Origin: Trichoplax sp. H2
Lineage: Eukaryota > Placozoa > Uniplacotomia > Trichoplacea
NCBI GenBank assembly: GCA_003344405.1
Contig: NOWV01000066.1
Location: 124,001-188,000 of the forward strand
Length of the DNA: 64,000 nt
Direction of reading: 5' to 3'
Shown piece after piece: positions 50,601 through 63,580 of this stretch. The position numbers and the translations under genes were made by a program. Position 1 is the stretch's first letter, and every line of letters begins with the position of its first letter. The notes under the pieces were generated by a model. That model was given only the letters and a program-made list of their open reading frames with translations, did no database searches and was not told the origin of the DNA.

Positions 50601-53600
50601 ATTTATATCGAATAATGATCTTTAATATATATAAAATATCAGCGTTATTATAATTTTAATGCATTAAAAAATTCATACCGACACTATCCGATCGTAAGAG
50701 TATTTTAGCTAATAGAAAAATTTCGAATTATAACTGATGAAATCATTATTTAACTTCTGCGACTTACCTATAAAGTTTATTAGTCAAGAAGTTTCATAAA
50801 TTTGGCATTTTAATTCATACTTATAGTAGTTTGTCAATAATTTTCTTCTTAAACATTATAAAATGATTTTAAAAGAATTTTTTACATAATTTCTTTAAAT
50901 TCGTCTTACGTGCGATTCATTACATTTACAATACGAGAAGGATTTACTTGCATTTATTGGACCCTTAAGATTGTACCACTTTCCGATATCAGGTTCAGTT
51001 AATCCGTTGGGAGATGAAAATTAAGCGGAGAATCAACTTATTAAAAATATTTAATAAAGCAATGATTGTACATCAAAGACAAAGAGCATGTAGGAAAATT
51101 GTAATGCAATTAAATTCTTAACTATGTTGCTTATATATTTTCGGAGTTACGGCATACGGAATACTTCAGATATGTAAGAATAACACTAGTAACAGGAGTA
51201 TGTTGCGCAAGATAACAATGTACTGTAAGTAGTTCATACTGTATCGAAAGAGGCATATATAGTATACATTTAAACATATGGTAACTATAATATGAATAAC
51301 ATAATATGGTCTAGTAAAATACGATATAATAGTTATGTAGTGCAGCCCCAAATATAGATCAGATTACGATCCAAGATTGTTCGAGAATAGCTTAAATTAT
51401 ACGCTAGAGTGTAAGATTGTAATTAGTACCTATTTGTAGAAAACGTTTACAGTACGTATTATTGCAATTATACAGAGATATTTTATTTGTGAGGCTTTAA
51501 ATAGATTCGTAAATTAAGAATAGATCGCGCGATGATGAATTTAGATCTGATCTGGCGTCTTAATTGGCAAGATATAATTGTGCAGATGAACTGTATACTG
51601 TAACTAATTTGATGTATATCGTGAATTTTGCTGTAATAATTTCGATTGTCAGATTGTAAGATAGTCAGATAGTCTAAAGATAGTCTGATTGTAGTTAGAT
51701 ATTCCTTAATAGTTATTAGACCAACCCAATTTATGTGATAAAGTGAAGTTTACAAAAAATTGTGGTTCTTGATTTATTGTTTGAAGATCATTTTATCACA
51801 ACTTGATATATGGGACTATAAGAAATAGCAGCAACAAAATGAAATGAAAGAAAATGGCAATAAAATCACATAAAATCCCACTTGTTATTGCTTTTGTATT
51901 TCGTAAAATCTTTATTCATTTTTCTTACTTGCTTTAGGATCCTGAATAGGAACAACTTTGAACTTATAGATCCAGAAATATGCAATGGTCCTCAAAATTT
52001 ACTATATCTGTAATGGGAGTAATTTATATTAAATTAAAGCTTTATAACTATGATATTGTTTATCTTATCAATTATCTCATCAACACGAGTATTTAACCAC
52101 ACTAAACTATGTAGGCTACTTGTTACTGTTACTACACATCACATTTTCTTATATAAATTTTACTTAACGGTCATCACAGTTAACAATTAATATCTTCGCT
52201 GTCATGTTGATGAAGATATTAGGAATAATTATAGTGTAAAATATTCAGATACATTAACTTTCTAAAGTTTAGAAGCTTTTACTTTTTACGTATGATTAAT
52301 TAAATTAGTATAAATGCGTATGCACGCCTAGTTATATTCCTCTGATTGTAATAAGATTGGTAATTAAGATTCTGTACTGTTAACAGAAGTAATTTTTTTA
52401 ATCTTAAACGTATAAGCCTTAAGATTAGTTATTTCTGTACCACAATTATATGACCGTTTATAACTTCAGATACGATATCGCTGTATAACCTTTGTCTTAT
52501 AAGTATTGCCACATACACTATATTGTAAGGCTTTTATCATTATTTTACGACACTCTAACTACTTTTTATATCTGCCACGTGTTCTTTAAATGAATATATA
52601 CATTTACTAGTAGCTCGATATTACAGTAATAGCTAACATGCATGGTATCGATATTGCAGGGTTTCGAATAGAGATGAAATCAAATCTTAAACTATTTCAG
52701 TTTTATGATAGAGTACAGTATGCCATAATATAGATATTCTCTTAGTAATGAATTAAAAAGTACTGTATGAAATTACTTTCAAAAAAATTCCTTAATTGTT
52801 GCCTAGGGACTTAAAAGAAAATAAAATACAAATAGCCAGTGGGGAAGCCCTGTCAAACTGTTCACACAGTTTGCAAGCCGTGTGAGTATGCATATTTCTT
52901 AACTAATGACTATAAATTTACGACAGAATCACCTAATTTCATAGATCATATTTCCTCTAGAAATTTCGAAGTTAATGCAATCTCAACACTTGATACTGTG
53001 TCACTTTCAAGTCTAAGAAAATTAAGATCCCTGTAAGAAATAATCTGTCATATTTTTAAACTAATATACAATCTTACATAAACTTACCAGTAATTTTAAT
53101 AATCGCTAGCTACATGACGTCTAGCTTATGTAGCTATTCGTAAATTTCCAACTGCATATTCCTATAATCAGATCGTAAAATTGAGAATTTGTAAATTTGT
53201 AATAGAATAGTGGGTACTGATATAAGTAATTGCAAAGCTTTAAAGTCAACTTCTTCCAACAGAACACTAAACAGTAATCCAATCTCGACTATCTTGTATA
53301 ACGAATCATCTGTACCTCTTCCTTATTTCCGAAAACTGTAAATATTATAGTTATTAAATCTCGACTTATTCATTAAAACTACAGTATGTAAAGTTTTAAA
53401 AGTGCTAGTTTTAAAGCAGCTATCATAAATTTAAAATGAACAGCAGACAGGCTATTTACATAACTCATTAAATTAAACATGCATTAATAGTCAATATAAT
53501 GCAGTAATGTCATATTTTCATTCTTCAGGGATCTACATACTAATTTCCTAGCAAATTTGACAGAAGAACCCCTAAATATCTTCAACCAGTCAACAGATAT

Positions 53601-56600
53601 GTAAGTAAACTTTAAACAATTAAGATTTGTTTAGAATATTGAACTACTTCACTTATGTAGAAATTTTCATGCCGTTATGAGCATATCATTTGAGTTATTA
53701 ATATCTACTGAAGTCGCTATTACAGGACCCATTTTAGTGACTTCGTACTCAAATCGTAAACCTTAGTAATGTCTTCACTGTTCTGATAGCGTTCTTTATA
53801 AATAGTGAAGTAGTTGAACGTAATTATTTGTACTATACGAAAAAAATTTAAAATTTGTATGAGAACAAATGATGCGTAGAGATATTAAGGTGTACCAGTG
53901 ATGTTCTTTATTGGTAGAATCTTCTTCGACAATCATATAAAAAATTACGAACTTCCATCAATTAACACGGTACGGTATAAAGTTACTGAACCTCTGTTAA
54001 ATGAGCACATTATCGTAAACCGTCAGTAAAGCGACGGGAGTTTGCACTAGTATCTATAATTTGGAGTGATCTTGATTTAGTGAAAATTTTTTAACGAAAA
54101 CACAGACACATTATCTATTGCAACTATAACAAAAATAAGACAGCATAAGGTCTAAAGTAATTATATGCCGTATTATCTGTAGTTTAATCTATTTTAGTGT
54201 CGACATTGGCTTTTAATCTAACACTACTAGTAATGTGATATACTAACGATCATATAAATACGATTTGTTTATCTTTGCTTTTTCCCGCACCCTTTTGCGT
54301 TTATTGGAATATATAATCAATAAATCAATCGAATACTCTCTTTCTAACCTGCTATTCAAATGTGCTAAAAATATTGTAAATACATTTTTCGACTCTTATC
54401 ATGTATGTGGAACCATCTTCTAGTAAATTTTCATTATCACACCCCGTCCATGATGTCACAAACACCTCTGTCACAACATTAATGTTTCCAAATCTCCAAG
54501 TTTTGTAAGCAATTATAATAAACCGAATAATGAAAAATTAAGTATCAAATTTATAAGCAATCTTAGATTGTTTATGCTTATTAAAGCTCTACAATCCACT
54601 ATTAATTGAGACTACTATCTTAGGTTATGGTACTATCCAGAAATAACAAATGATTATATACTAATACCTCATTAGTAAATACTCGACCTAATACTTGCTA
54701 CCCTTTAAACTTTAATATACGGATAAAGTTCCCTAGCTATAGTCTTCAGTTAGTTTTTAAATTATTATAAATGTTTTCAAAGTAGGCCCAAGGCAATTTC
54801 TTAGCTAAATTTTACTTTTAAATCGCGATTTAAAGTAATCTACTTATTATTTTACCTAGGGATTTTAGCGAAAACTTCATCCATCCGGATTATAATTACA
54901 GTTATCATCAATCTTTAACGCATCTGTATGTTGTTATTTTAAATTATATTGACCCTTTTAATAGAAAAAAATATCAGTTTAGCAACTAGCGGCACTGCGT
55001 TGAAGTAACGCATATCTTAATTTGTGGACTATATTATGAATTTAAATAAACAGCTCAATTACCAACTCAAAAATTGCGGATAAGCCATATATTATTAAAC
55101 AGACAAACTTCAGAGGATTGCATAAGTTGAAAACTTTGTAAGTTTAAATGCTTTATAAATCAGCTTGCTAAGCCAAATCAAATACATCAATTACAAGAAA
55201 AATAATTTCTATATGAAGTGATTTATCTTGGCGAGCATAAATATGGCGTCAATATTCAATTCTATGAATCAGCTGTAAATAAATCTACTTTAAGTCCATT
55301 GCTTTAGTCAGTAGTTAAAAAATTTTTAGTGTAATAATATTTTACTGCGATGAAAAAATGTACTATTTTAACCGGATGTGCGAAAGATAAATTTAAATTA
55401 TATAGATATTAACATTCAAATGATTTTACTATTTTCTAGATATATTAGACGGAATCGGGTCCAGGGAATTAGTAACGAAAGCTTTCCGTTTCTACCTGCC
55501 TTACAAACATTGTAATCAACTTTTCATGATAAAACGGAACTGATTTAATAATGATATTGTTAAAGGAATAATAGAAAACTTATTATCATTTATTCATTTT
55601 TACAGAGATTTGATTTTTAATGCAATCAGTACAATACAAGAGGATGCTTTTCGTTCGATTTCTGGGTTGCAAAATTTATAAGCATGATTATATGACTATT
55701 GAAAACATGTAATATTGATATCAAAGTTAATTCATGCTTATAGTGGCTTTATAGTCCTGTCACTAAGAAGCAAATCGCACAATAACATAGCACTTTATCT
55801 AATTGTAAAGAATAAAATTTACCATTTTTCTTATATTGTGTGCCCGTAGCTCATATTAAACACTATAAAGGTTAATAGTTGATCGTTCTAATATTTCATT
55901 CCATAATAGTTGTAATGAAGATTATGTTTATATGTGATGATATGGATTAAAATTTTAAACATGTATAGAAAATTAGAGATTTATTTCTTCCACACTACAT
56001 CGTTATTTAAAGACATCGTTCCCCATAGCTCTACTCTAAATTAAATACCATTACTAGGGGACCTTAGAAATAAATATTCAAAGGTCTATCATTGTATGTT
56101 AACATTCTTCCCCTCGAACGTTTATACCTACAATTCGCATGGCAATATCCTATCTTACTGTAGACATTTTTAGCCTATAATTAGCAACATAGGGTATATT
56201 TCGGTAAGCCAGTTGTATTCTTGCCACAATTACAGTATGACGTATACTCAGAGCCATTAATTATTATCCGCTGGTAAAAGCACCGAAAATTATCTATCTT
56301 AATATGCATAATTTGACTTGTTGATCTACTTTCATCACTACCAATTATTGTAGCTAAGCTATTATGCTATATTTGGATCATCTATGCTGTAGCAGAGTAC
56401 GGTATCTTCGTACGTCGAACTTCCTAGTTTGTAACTTTATGCAAATATTTTTGGTTATCTACTAGTTAAAAAGATCAGAAATCATCAATAGCCTTATAAA
56501 CGATTTGAGTTGCCACCTATTTCACTAATATCAACCTTAGTAACTTAATTATCATACTGCATTATGATCACCTATACTCAAGCAGAGTATCAACACACTC

Positions 56601-59600
56601 CGAATTCCATAATCTATATAGTACTATTATAACCATGACTAAGAATCTAAAATCCAAATGGAGCTATGGAACAGCAGCACTGTAGGATTTACGAATTTTT
56701 GTTGGCAACAGAATAAGCTCGCTATGGCGATAAATGGAAGACGATATCTATTTATTTTCTTCATAAATACGATATATGAGTATATGTGTAGGAAATTTTA
56801 CTTCTATAGTACATCATGATACTACGTTAACTCCTTGATACCTTTTAAGTATGTTCCTATGAACGTTGGAAACATTTACATATTAAAGCAAAAGTAATTG
56901 CATACATATTTTTCCTTTCTCTCTTTTGATAGTCGGTAATATTTAGTTTAATATCCACAGAAAGCATTCTTTTTCTTTTATAAGAATCAGCCTGGCGGAT
57001 ACTTACGGCACACTACGTACACTGTACATGTGCAGTTTGTAATACTATCACTGGTTAATTTCGTACGGGATATTATTTACTTACGATAGTAAAGATTTCT
57101 CTCACCTTACGCCTGTCATTGATCAAGAATAAACTTTAAGACTAAATTAAGATTGTCTAGAATAAATTATTCAGTACTATATTGTTGTTTACTGCAATGA
57201 TGCTGCACCATATACACTAGCTCCCATCATAATCGAGGAGCACAAAACTCTAATTTCTACTTAGAATGGATCCACCAGCTGGATAGTGCTAACTAATAAA
57301 CTTAAATTAGCTCGAACATATCATTAAAAATCATTTGCTTTTTAATTTAACGATAATTTTATTGGCCAACCCGAGTAATTTGCGGCGTAAAGTTATCAAT
57401 TAAAATGTTTGAACGTAGTCGATGCAATCCAGTATTAATTTGCTGTGAAAGCCTTTTATTGGAGGATAGGCTTTTGCCAAAATCATCACAACCAAATTCG
57501 AGCCTATAATCATAAACAAAAAATTGTTTCTGAAACATTAATTAAGCAAATATCAACCTTAACATTTGACGTATGTTTCAGTATTAATTAATAATATCCA
57601 TCGCATTCATTTCTATTCAAATTTATTATCTTTACTTAGATCGTTAGCTCATAATAAGCTCACAAAGTTGTCTGAAAACCAGTTCCGGTTCTTAACTAAT
57701 CTACGAACATTGTAAGTATTTGTATGAGCGCAATAGTTTAATAGCATATAAATATTACCTTCAATAATCCTGTAGTCATTGAAAGCTTCACCTCCTTTTT
57801 TAAATTTAATAGAAATTTAACATGCAACCTAATTGTCAGCATTGAACCATACTCATTCTTGGATTTAAAGTCCTTACATTGGCTGTAAGAACAGAAATGT
57901 TCTGTATTTTCTTCTTATTAAGAATTTAATCTTGTAAACATCTACATTACCAAGGATTGAAACGATCTTTCTATCACGCAACTATAGTTTCTTAGATAAA
58001 AATATGATATCCTCAGTGCCTGAGAAGAGTTTTGCTGGTATAACAAAAGTAACGGAGATGTACGTTGCATAGAAAATTAAGCTGTAATATAAAATAGCCA
58101 TATACAGTACCTGTTTCGTTAACTAAATAATTATTGATTTACTTAATCTAAATTCATGTAACTAATTAAGCAATGATATTTATGCCATTTTTCCATTCTC
58201 AATAAATATTCATATGATTCTTGCGTTACGTAAATATCGTTATGTACGTGTCTATTCTATAAATATCCAGTCTACCATTATAACCAGTGTGTCAAGAATA
58301 TCTCCTGCTTAATAAGGAAGTATTATGTGCATTAAGCCCCAAAATCTATCTGTCATGATGTTTAACAACAATTAATTGATATCAATTTGGAAAAGTTAAA
58401 CCATAAAAATTTGCGAATTAAAACGTAGAAAGGGAAGTTTTTATCTAGAAAAGTAAAATTTATAACATATGGAGCGATCACATACAGCACCTTTCGTTTC
58501 ACTGTTGCATGCTATAGTATTAAATTTTTTAATTTGTTATCCAATTATTATTACATACCTTTCACTTATAAATATTTTATGTGGATTAAACAAAAACAAG
58601 AACTTTATTCCATCTGCTATCTCCAAATTTTAATATAACGACTTTAAACATTTACTCTATATTATATGCATTAATACTCATGATAACAAACTAATAAAGC
58701 CTTATTCTTTTCCTTACCCCGTTAGCCACCTTTCTCAGAATCTCTTTCAAAGAATTGACTTGAGTGTGTTTGATGAAGTGCCATTGCTTTATCTTCTGTA
58801 AGATCGTAACATTTTTACAGCTGTCATAAATATACCTCCAATATTTATTTATTAAAAATTATAGCATTACTTGTATTAAACTTATACAAACTCCTTGTTG
58901 TAAAAACAGTATGTTTACGGTAGTCCATTAATCATCCCCTTCTTATGCTGTCTTAAAACATAAAAAAGGCGTAAAGTGAGATGTAGTTCTATTTCTTAAG
59001 TACAATTGCCACGGTAGTAAATCTACCGTAATGAATGATATCTTACTTAATTTAGACATGTATGTGTATCACAATAAGATAGTTATTAATTTGGATGTGT
59101 GCATGAATTATTTTATGACTCAATATAGCCGATACAAACCTGTTCCTAATACAGGTTAAATTATACTAAATATAGTATATGAGTTGTCAATGGTAAATTC
59201 AATATAAATCCTGTAATTATAAACTAGAGAAAACGTAAGTTAATCTACAGTAATATTAAAAATTCATTGGATTAGACTAGGAATGATTTAATGTATTCAC
59301 GAAGTCTTATTGGTCGAAATATATCACACATCGTAAACCGGTTTTATGGCTAGAAAAGCTATTTAAATGATTGATTTTGAATATTAAATTAGACTTGCAT
59401 TTTCTAGAATAAAGATATAGTTAGAAGATTCCGAAAGTGCACTTCTCAGTTATTGCTATTTATCTAGGGTAATCTAATCAGTTTTGATTAGGCAAGTTTA
59501 GGTAAGTAACAACAATATAAAATCTATCGTTCTTTACCTCCTCAATTAAAGCCAGTTTGAATAAACTAGATAAAAAAACCTGGCTATTTTGAAACACAAA

Positions 59601-62600
59601 GTATTAACGTAGTGCTTGGGTTTTACAACCCCTTAGGTTCGCAATTGCATAACTCAAAATCTAAGTTATTAAAATTAAGTAAATCTCTTATGTGACATAA
59701 GATCAGGCAAACACCGTGTTTATCCTTAAAGGTATACGTTTATTAATAAAACGCTTGACAAGAGAAGAATCCACTTTCCTTCCCTCGTAATAACAGTCGG
59801 AAGTGGCTAAGATAAACCGAATAATCGACTTCGTCTCCACGATGACAACTCCATATTATCTAACATTTATATTAAAGACATTACATGAAAATATTACCTT
59901 ATATAGCCCACTACTGCGACCTTATGCACACATAGTACGAATAGTATAAGTACACCGTTTCATCATCAGCAATCATGAAATTACATTATAAAGTGGGTAG
60001 AGTATTCTACTTTTTAATGCTACCCTACTTCATCTACTACTGTAATTAGCTGGAACTACTACAACTAAATTCGATACAAACTGTCCTAAAATATATCCAG
60101 ATCCTAAGTGTATCATATAAATGTATAACTTAGAACTAGATGCTGTCCATTCGTACAGTACACAAAATTTGATTGCCCTATAACACTATGAAGTTTCCAG
60201 AGTAATAATTGTCATGACGAGCTTCCAGCCAGTACTGCTTCCTAACACATATTGTGTACCCAATCCAAATTAAGTTACATATCTACAGTTTATCACAGTT
60301 ATTAATGAGCCAGTTTTTTTATTATTCAGCAGTATATGTATCCCTCTTCGACCGTACAATATATAGACTTTACATATCAGAGTTATGGACAATAAAAATA
60401 TTAAATTTATTGCTAACAATCTTTTAACGCTTATTAACCTTATCGATATCATTATTTAATCAGAGATTTGAAGGACAACGAAATAAGAAATATTGATTTC
60501 CAAGCTAGAAATCGAACTGATCCGCCTCCCTATCATATCCGTATATTGTACATCATTGTTTTTATCAAAAACTAGTATCTTATGAGAAGTTCTTAATTAT
60601 TTAATCTTCATGTTTGAATGTATACTTTGAGGTTATATTCTAAAATGCTATAATTTATTTGTTTCGGCTCCGCCGATAAACCAATAGCTTGTCAAGTGGT
60701 AACAAAATCGATCGCGAAGATTTAAGAAAGATTAAACAAATTGGAGCTCTGCATCAGTAAAGATCAATCCTGAAATTATCGCACTGACACATACTTATAA
60801 GTAGTATTTGTACAAATTTTAATTTTAATTTGATACAGTTCGTAATAACAGAATTTATCAGTCTTTAGGTCATTCTAGTAACTCATTTCCGATTAATTAT
60901 ATTAAATTCATAGCTTATAATTAGATATACCATAGTAATTATAGTAAGCTATAACTTGAGGCAATTAAGATATTTTTCTTTACAGATAGAAGCAGTAATG
61001 TTGAATCTAATAATTTTATGTTAATATAGGATAATGTCGTATTTAACTATAATGTTTTCTTGTTATTCATTAAAGAGACTGAAGTTGATTGATCTGTAAT
61101 ATTAATTGACAACTGCATTATATCCTAAATAAATCTTATATTCATACCTTTAGAAATTACATAAAAATGGATTTCAAAGAAATAAAAGCATCCGATATCA
61201 GCCTTTCGCTAAATCTACAATATCTGTAAGCTGTATTATCGATTAAAATTTGCGTTAAATTTACTAAGCTTTTCCTTCGTAAACTTAGTGAATATCTCAC
61301 ATATCCGTTTATTAATATTTGAATCCTAACAATATATACGCACTTCTATCGTCCATTTTAAGGAACCCCATGTACTGCGTCATAAACATTAAACTAATCT
61401 ATCAAAATTGAGAAAATGTTACCATTACAGCGATATTATCTCACTTGGATCTCTATTACACTTGTTCTTTAATGTGCACAATTTAGGCGATTAATTAATA
61501 ACTTAATAACTGCACTTCCGCCAGATTTTTTAAAAAATTTAAAGAACTTAGTTTACGCGTGAGTAACTTAAGATATTTGTAATGCAATTAAAATTTTATT
61601 CAACTCCATTACTTTTAAAACCTTCAAAGTGTCGCAAGTACTTCAATAATGATAATTGTAAATATGGCAATTGATTTAATAATGGTTAATATAGCTCTTA
61701 GCCAATAATTTCTTGTATAATATTCTGAGCAATCCTAACTAATATATTTGTAAGGTTAAGTAACATTGATTGCAAAGCTATTTGCTAAGGTATTATCGAA
61801 TACGGAATTAGTTCGTGAGCTTCAAATATTAACTCTATTCCGCTTTTTTGTCGTATATTAGATTTTTATACTATTCTACTTATATAACTTCCAGATCGAA
61901 TTAGTAGCCTTATAATTTTTATAAACCTTCACCGCTGTAGCATATATGTCCAACTACTGCATCTATGCGAATAGTTCTGACATAAAAATATATACATTTA
62001 ATAGGATTAATGAACTTAAGTTGCAAAGTTATTGCTACTTTAATTAAGTACGTCACATCCTTATTAGTAGATAGAACTTACTATCGATGTTTCTCTTTAT
62101 ATAACAAATAGTAGCTTCCATACCGCATCCAAACGTACACTATCAACTGCTATAATTATGAAAATGTTTTATATTTATAGTAGCCTTTGTTCCTATTTCA
62201 ATTTAAAAATAAATAATACTTCTATAAAAGAAATGGACTAAAAATTCCTTCTATGGCCTAAAATTATAGTGAATTATCCTTTAATGGCATAAGAGAACTT
62301 GATTTCAATACATTCAAGTATACTCCTAAATTACTGTTCCTGTAAGTATAATCTTAAGATTTATGCAGTAATTTCTGAGCATCATTATTTAGTACTTTTA
62401 CGTCTAAAATTTTCATCGATACCTAAACCAGATATTTATAGATGTATAGGAGCTCATTCATAAAGCACTGTATCATAAATGCAAGGCAAAAAAATAGATT
62501 TAATTTGCAATATTCCTACAAAATAGGCCTATAAATCAATTCTCATTCTATCAAAATATTTTGAATTAAATGTCTTTAAATTACTTTAACAGATTAATAG

Positions 62601-63580
62601 AATATATATACTTGGTTTATAATCTATATTGTAAACAGTACATACTCTGAATTATGCGAGTACATAAAGTAAAAATTCAGTACGCCGAGTATTACAAGTG
62701 ATGGGTGTCCTAGACGTCTTCAGCGGGCGTATTTATATACGCCCAGAGATACTAGTGCTTAATATAAACAAGTTGCATTAAATATTAAAAGTAATACTGT
62801 AATTGGAGATAGAAATTTGCGTTTCTATACTTTATGCACATTTATCTTATAAATAGTTATTGTGTCTACTGGTGTGTTAATACAGTAAAAACTTATTCTG
62901 ATCTATTTAAAATAAAGCTGACATTATAGGCTAAATACTTTAATATTCAAAAAGAAACCAAAGTACTGTATCCTAACAAGTAAAACAATTTTGACTATAT
63001 TTCAGTTCCTTAAGCAACAATTTTATAACTACGCTCCGAAATTTTCAAAAGAAACAAAAAGTACCAATCAAAACATTATCAGTGATAACAAATATCGAAT
63101 ACGTACTTCCTGATATGGTTAATATTATATTGTGCTTTTACTTTTGTAATATGGATAACGATTAGTATGATGTATATCGCCATGATTGTAACGTTAACAC
63201 GTATTCGAAAGCAAGCTAATCGTCAGATATCATCGGTAGAGAAGATTATCCAAGCTAAAATGATAGCTATTGTTATTACTGATCTCATCTGTTGGATGCC
63301 ATTATATATCGTCTTACTTCGATTCTTATTTGGCTATGGATTAGATACGCATTCCTTACCGTTTATTGCTGTATTATCATTGCCAGTGAATTCATGTATT
63401 AATCCAATTTTTTATACCATATTTACTCGAACATTCCTCAATAAAGCTAACAACATGATACGACAACTTCGAAATATCTTAACATTATGTCAAGTATATC
63501 TTTATCAGTGCCATAGCAATTCCAGTAGTCAATCATTCGGTAGGTATAAAATTTTCTACAATGCTATAAAATTTCATTAG
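41682..63580 (+). CDS. LGR-type (relaxin-receptor-like) LDLa/LRR GPCR, possibly defective
   Basis: Exons in order: 41682-41745 (signal peptide), 41905-42009 (LDLa), 44162-44276 (Cys-rich LRR N-cap: PCMEKCDCSPTQMEC), about 31 LRR exons between 44596 and 63077, and 63166-63580 (membrane exon). Known: LGRs with LDLa modules are the relaxin/GRL101-type receptors, coupling ectodomain binding to G proteins. Seen: the last exon has TM5-like hydrophobic residues, the LGR TM6 signature (ITDLICWMPLYIVLL), TM7 with LPVNSCINPIFYTIF (NPxxY form), and a short basic tail. TM1-TM4 were not found in the 820 bp between the last good LRR exon and this exon, nor elsewhere in the locus. Two LRR exons are followed by AT, not GT. 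The gene may therefore be decaying, mis-assembled, or spliced in an unseen way. A donor-like GTAGGT after SSSQSFG could shorten the tail. Family assignment is firm; integrity is doubtful. Confidence 0.75.
43137..43431 (+). CDS. Candidate extra ectodomain exons of the LGR gene (faint CUB-like pattern)
   Basis: Two open exons, 43137-43315 and 43357-43431, join in phase 0. The first enters in phase 1, matching the end of the LDLa exon. They encode WTFQWSIEAC, NIEAVCLKLEDNKMYLYM and NVRRYLVQTGKILNPHLQLQ, which loosely recall CUB beta-strands. The second ends in phase 0 while the next firm exon (44162) enters in phase 1, so another exon is needed or these are not used. Tentative. Confidence 0.3.
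44127..44144. repeat. (TA)9 microsatellite
   Basis: A simple TA run lies just upstream of the LRR N-cap exon acceptor. Its length may vary between individuals. Confidence 0.8.
44807..44840. repeat. Two perfect 17-bp tandem units
   Basis: TATTAATATTATACTGA occurs twice in direct succession in the intron after the first LRR exon. It looks like replication slippage. Confidence 0.8.
55606..55677 (+). CDS. LRR exon with a non-GT donor (AT)
   Basis: A normal acceptor (TTTTTACAG), exactly 72 nt and a good LRR (DLIFNAISTIQEDAF, then GLQNL) end where every sister exon has GTAAG. Here the bases are ATAAGC. Reading through gives a stop at once. The likeliest cause is a G-to-A change in the donor, leading to skipping of this exon, which would keep the frame because neighbours are all phase 2. 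Confidence 0.6.
62725..62744. repeat. Perfect 8-bp GC-rich hairpin in the last LGR introns
   Basis: GGGCGTAT-TTAT-ATACGCCC forms an 8-bp stem with a 4-nt loop in otherwise AT-rich sequence between the last good LRR exon and the membrane exon, where TM1-TM4 would be expected. It could be an excision scar or chance. Confidence 0.6.
63006..63077 (+). CDS. Last LRR-like exon, also with a non-GT donor (AT)
   Basis: An acceptor (TATATTTCAG) opens a 72-nt, phase-2 unit encoding SLSNNFITTLRNFQKKQK and ending IKTL, but the next bases are ATCAGT. The frame stays open and runs on to a TAG at 63163-63165. That TAG overlaps the acceptor of the membrane exon. The unit is probably dead, or part of a 3'-extended alternative end of the transcript. 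Confidence 0.45.

Larger units (their letters stand above)
44596..63077 (+). repeat. Array of about 31 single-LRR exons, mostly 72 nt, phase 2-2
   Basis: Exon starts: 44596, 46352 (78 nt), 46524, 46742, 46921, 47251, 47517, 47815, 48293, 48513, 48768, 49499, 49787, 50478, 51938, 52961, 53263 (75), 53529, 54424 (81), 54860 (66), 55054 (84), 55440, 55606, 57640, 57988, 58726, 60464 (84), 61154, 61487, 62270, 63006. Unmarked ones are 72 nt. Each begins with one base after AG, encodes one ~24-residue repeat of the form xLxxNxIxxIxxxxFxxLxxLxxL, and ends on the first two bases of a Leu or similar codon at GTAAG-like donors. Examples: SLAHNKLTKLSENQF and DLSENFLRNITKGIF. Sequences are well diverged, so the array is old. 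Longer introns at 50.5-51.9, 55.7-57.6 and 58.8-60.5 kb contain nothing recognised. Confidence 0.85.

Noticed and set aside
53918-54015. Possible additional LRR exon (IFFDNHIKNYELP)
   Set aside because: The only nearby donor is in phase 0, breaking the array's phase-2 rule; the LRR match is weak.
63078-63165. Reading the last LRR-like unit straight into the membrane exon
   Set aside because: The frame hits TAG at 63163-63165 and the membrane exon is in a different frame, so they cannot be one exon.
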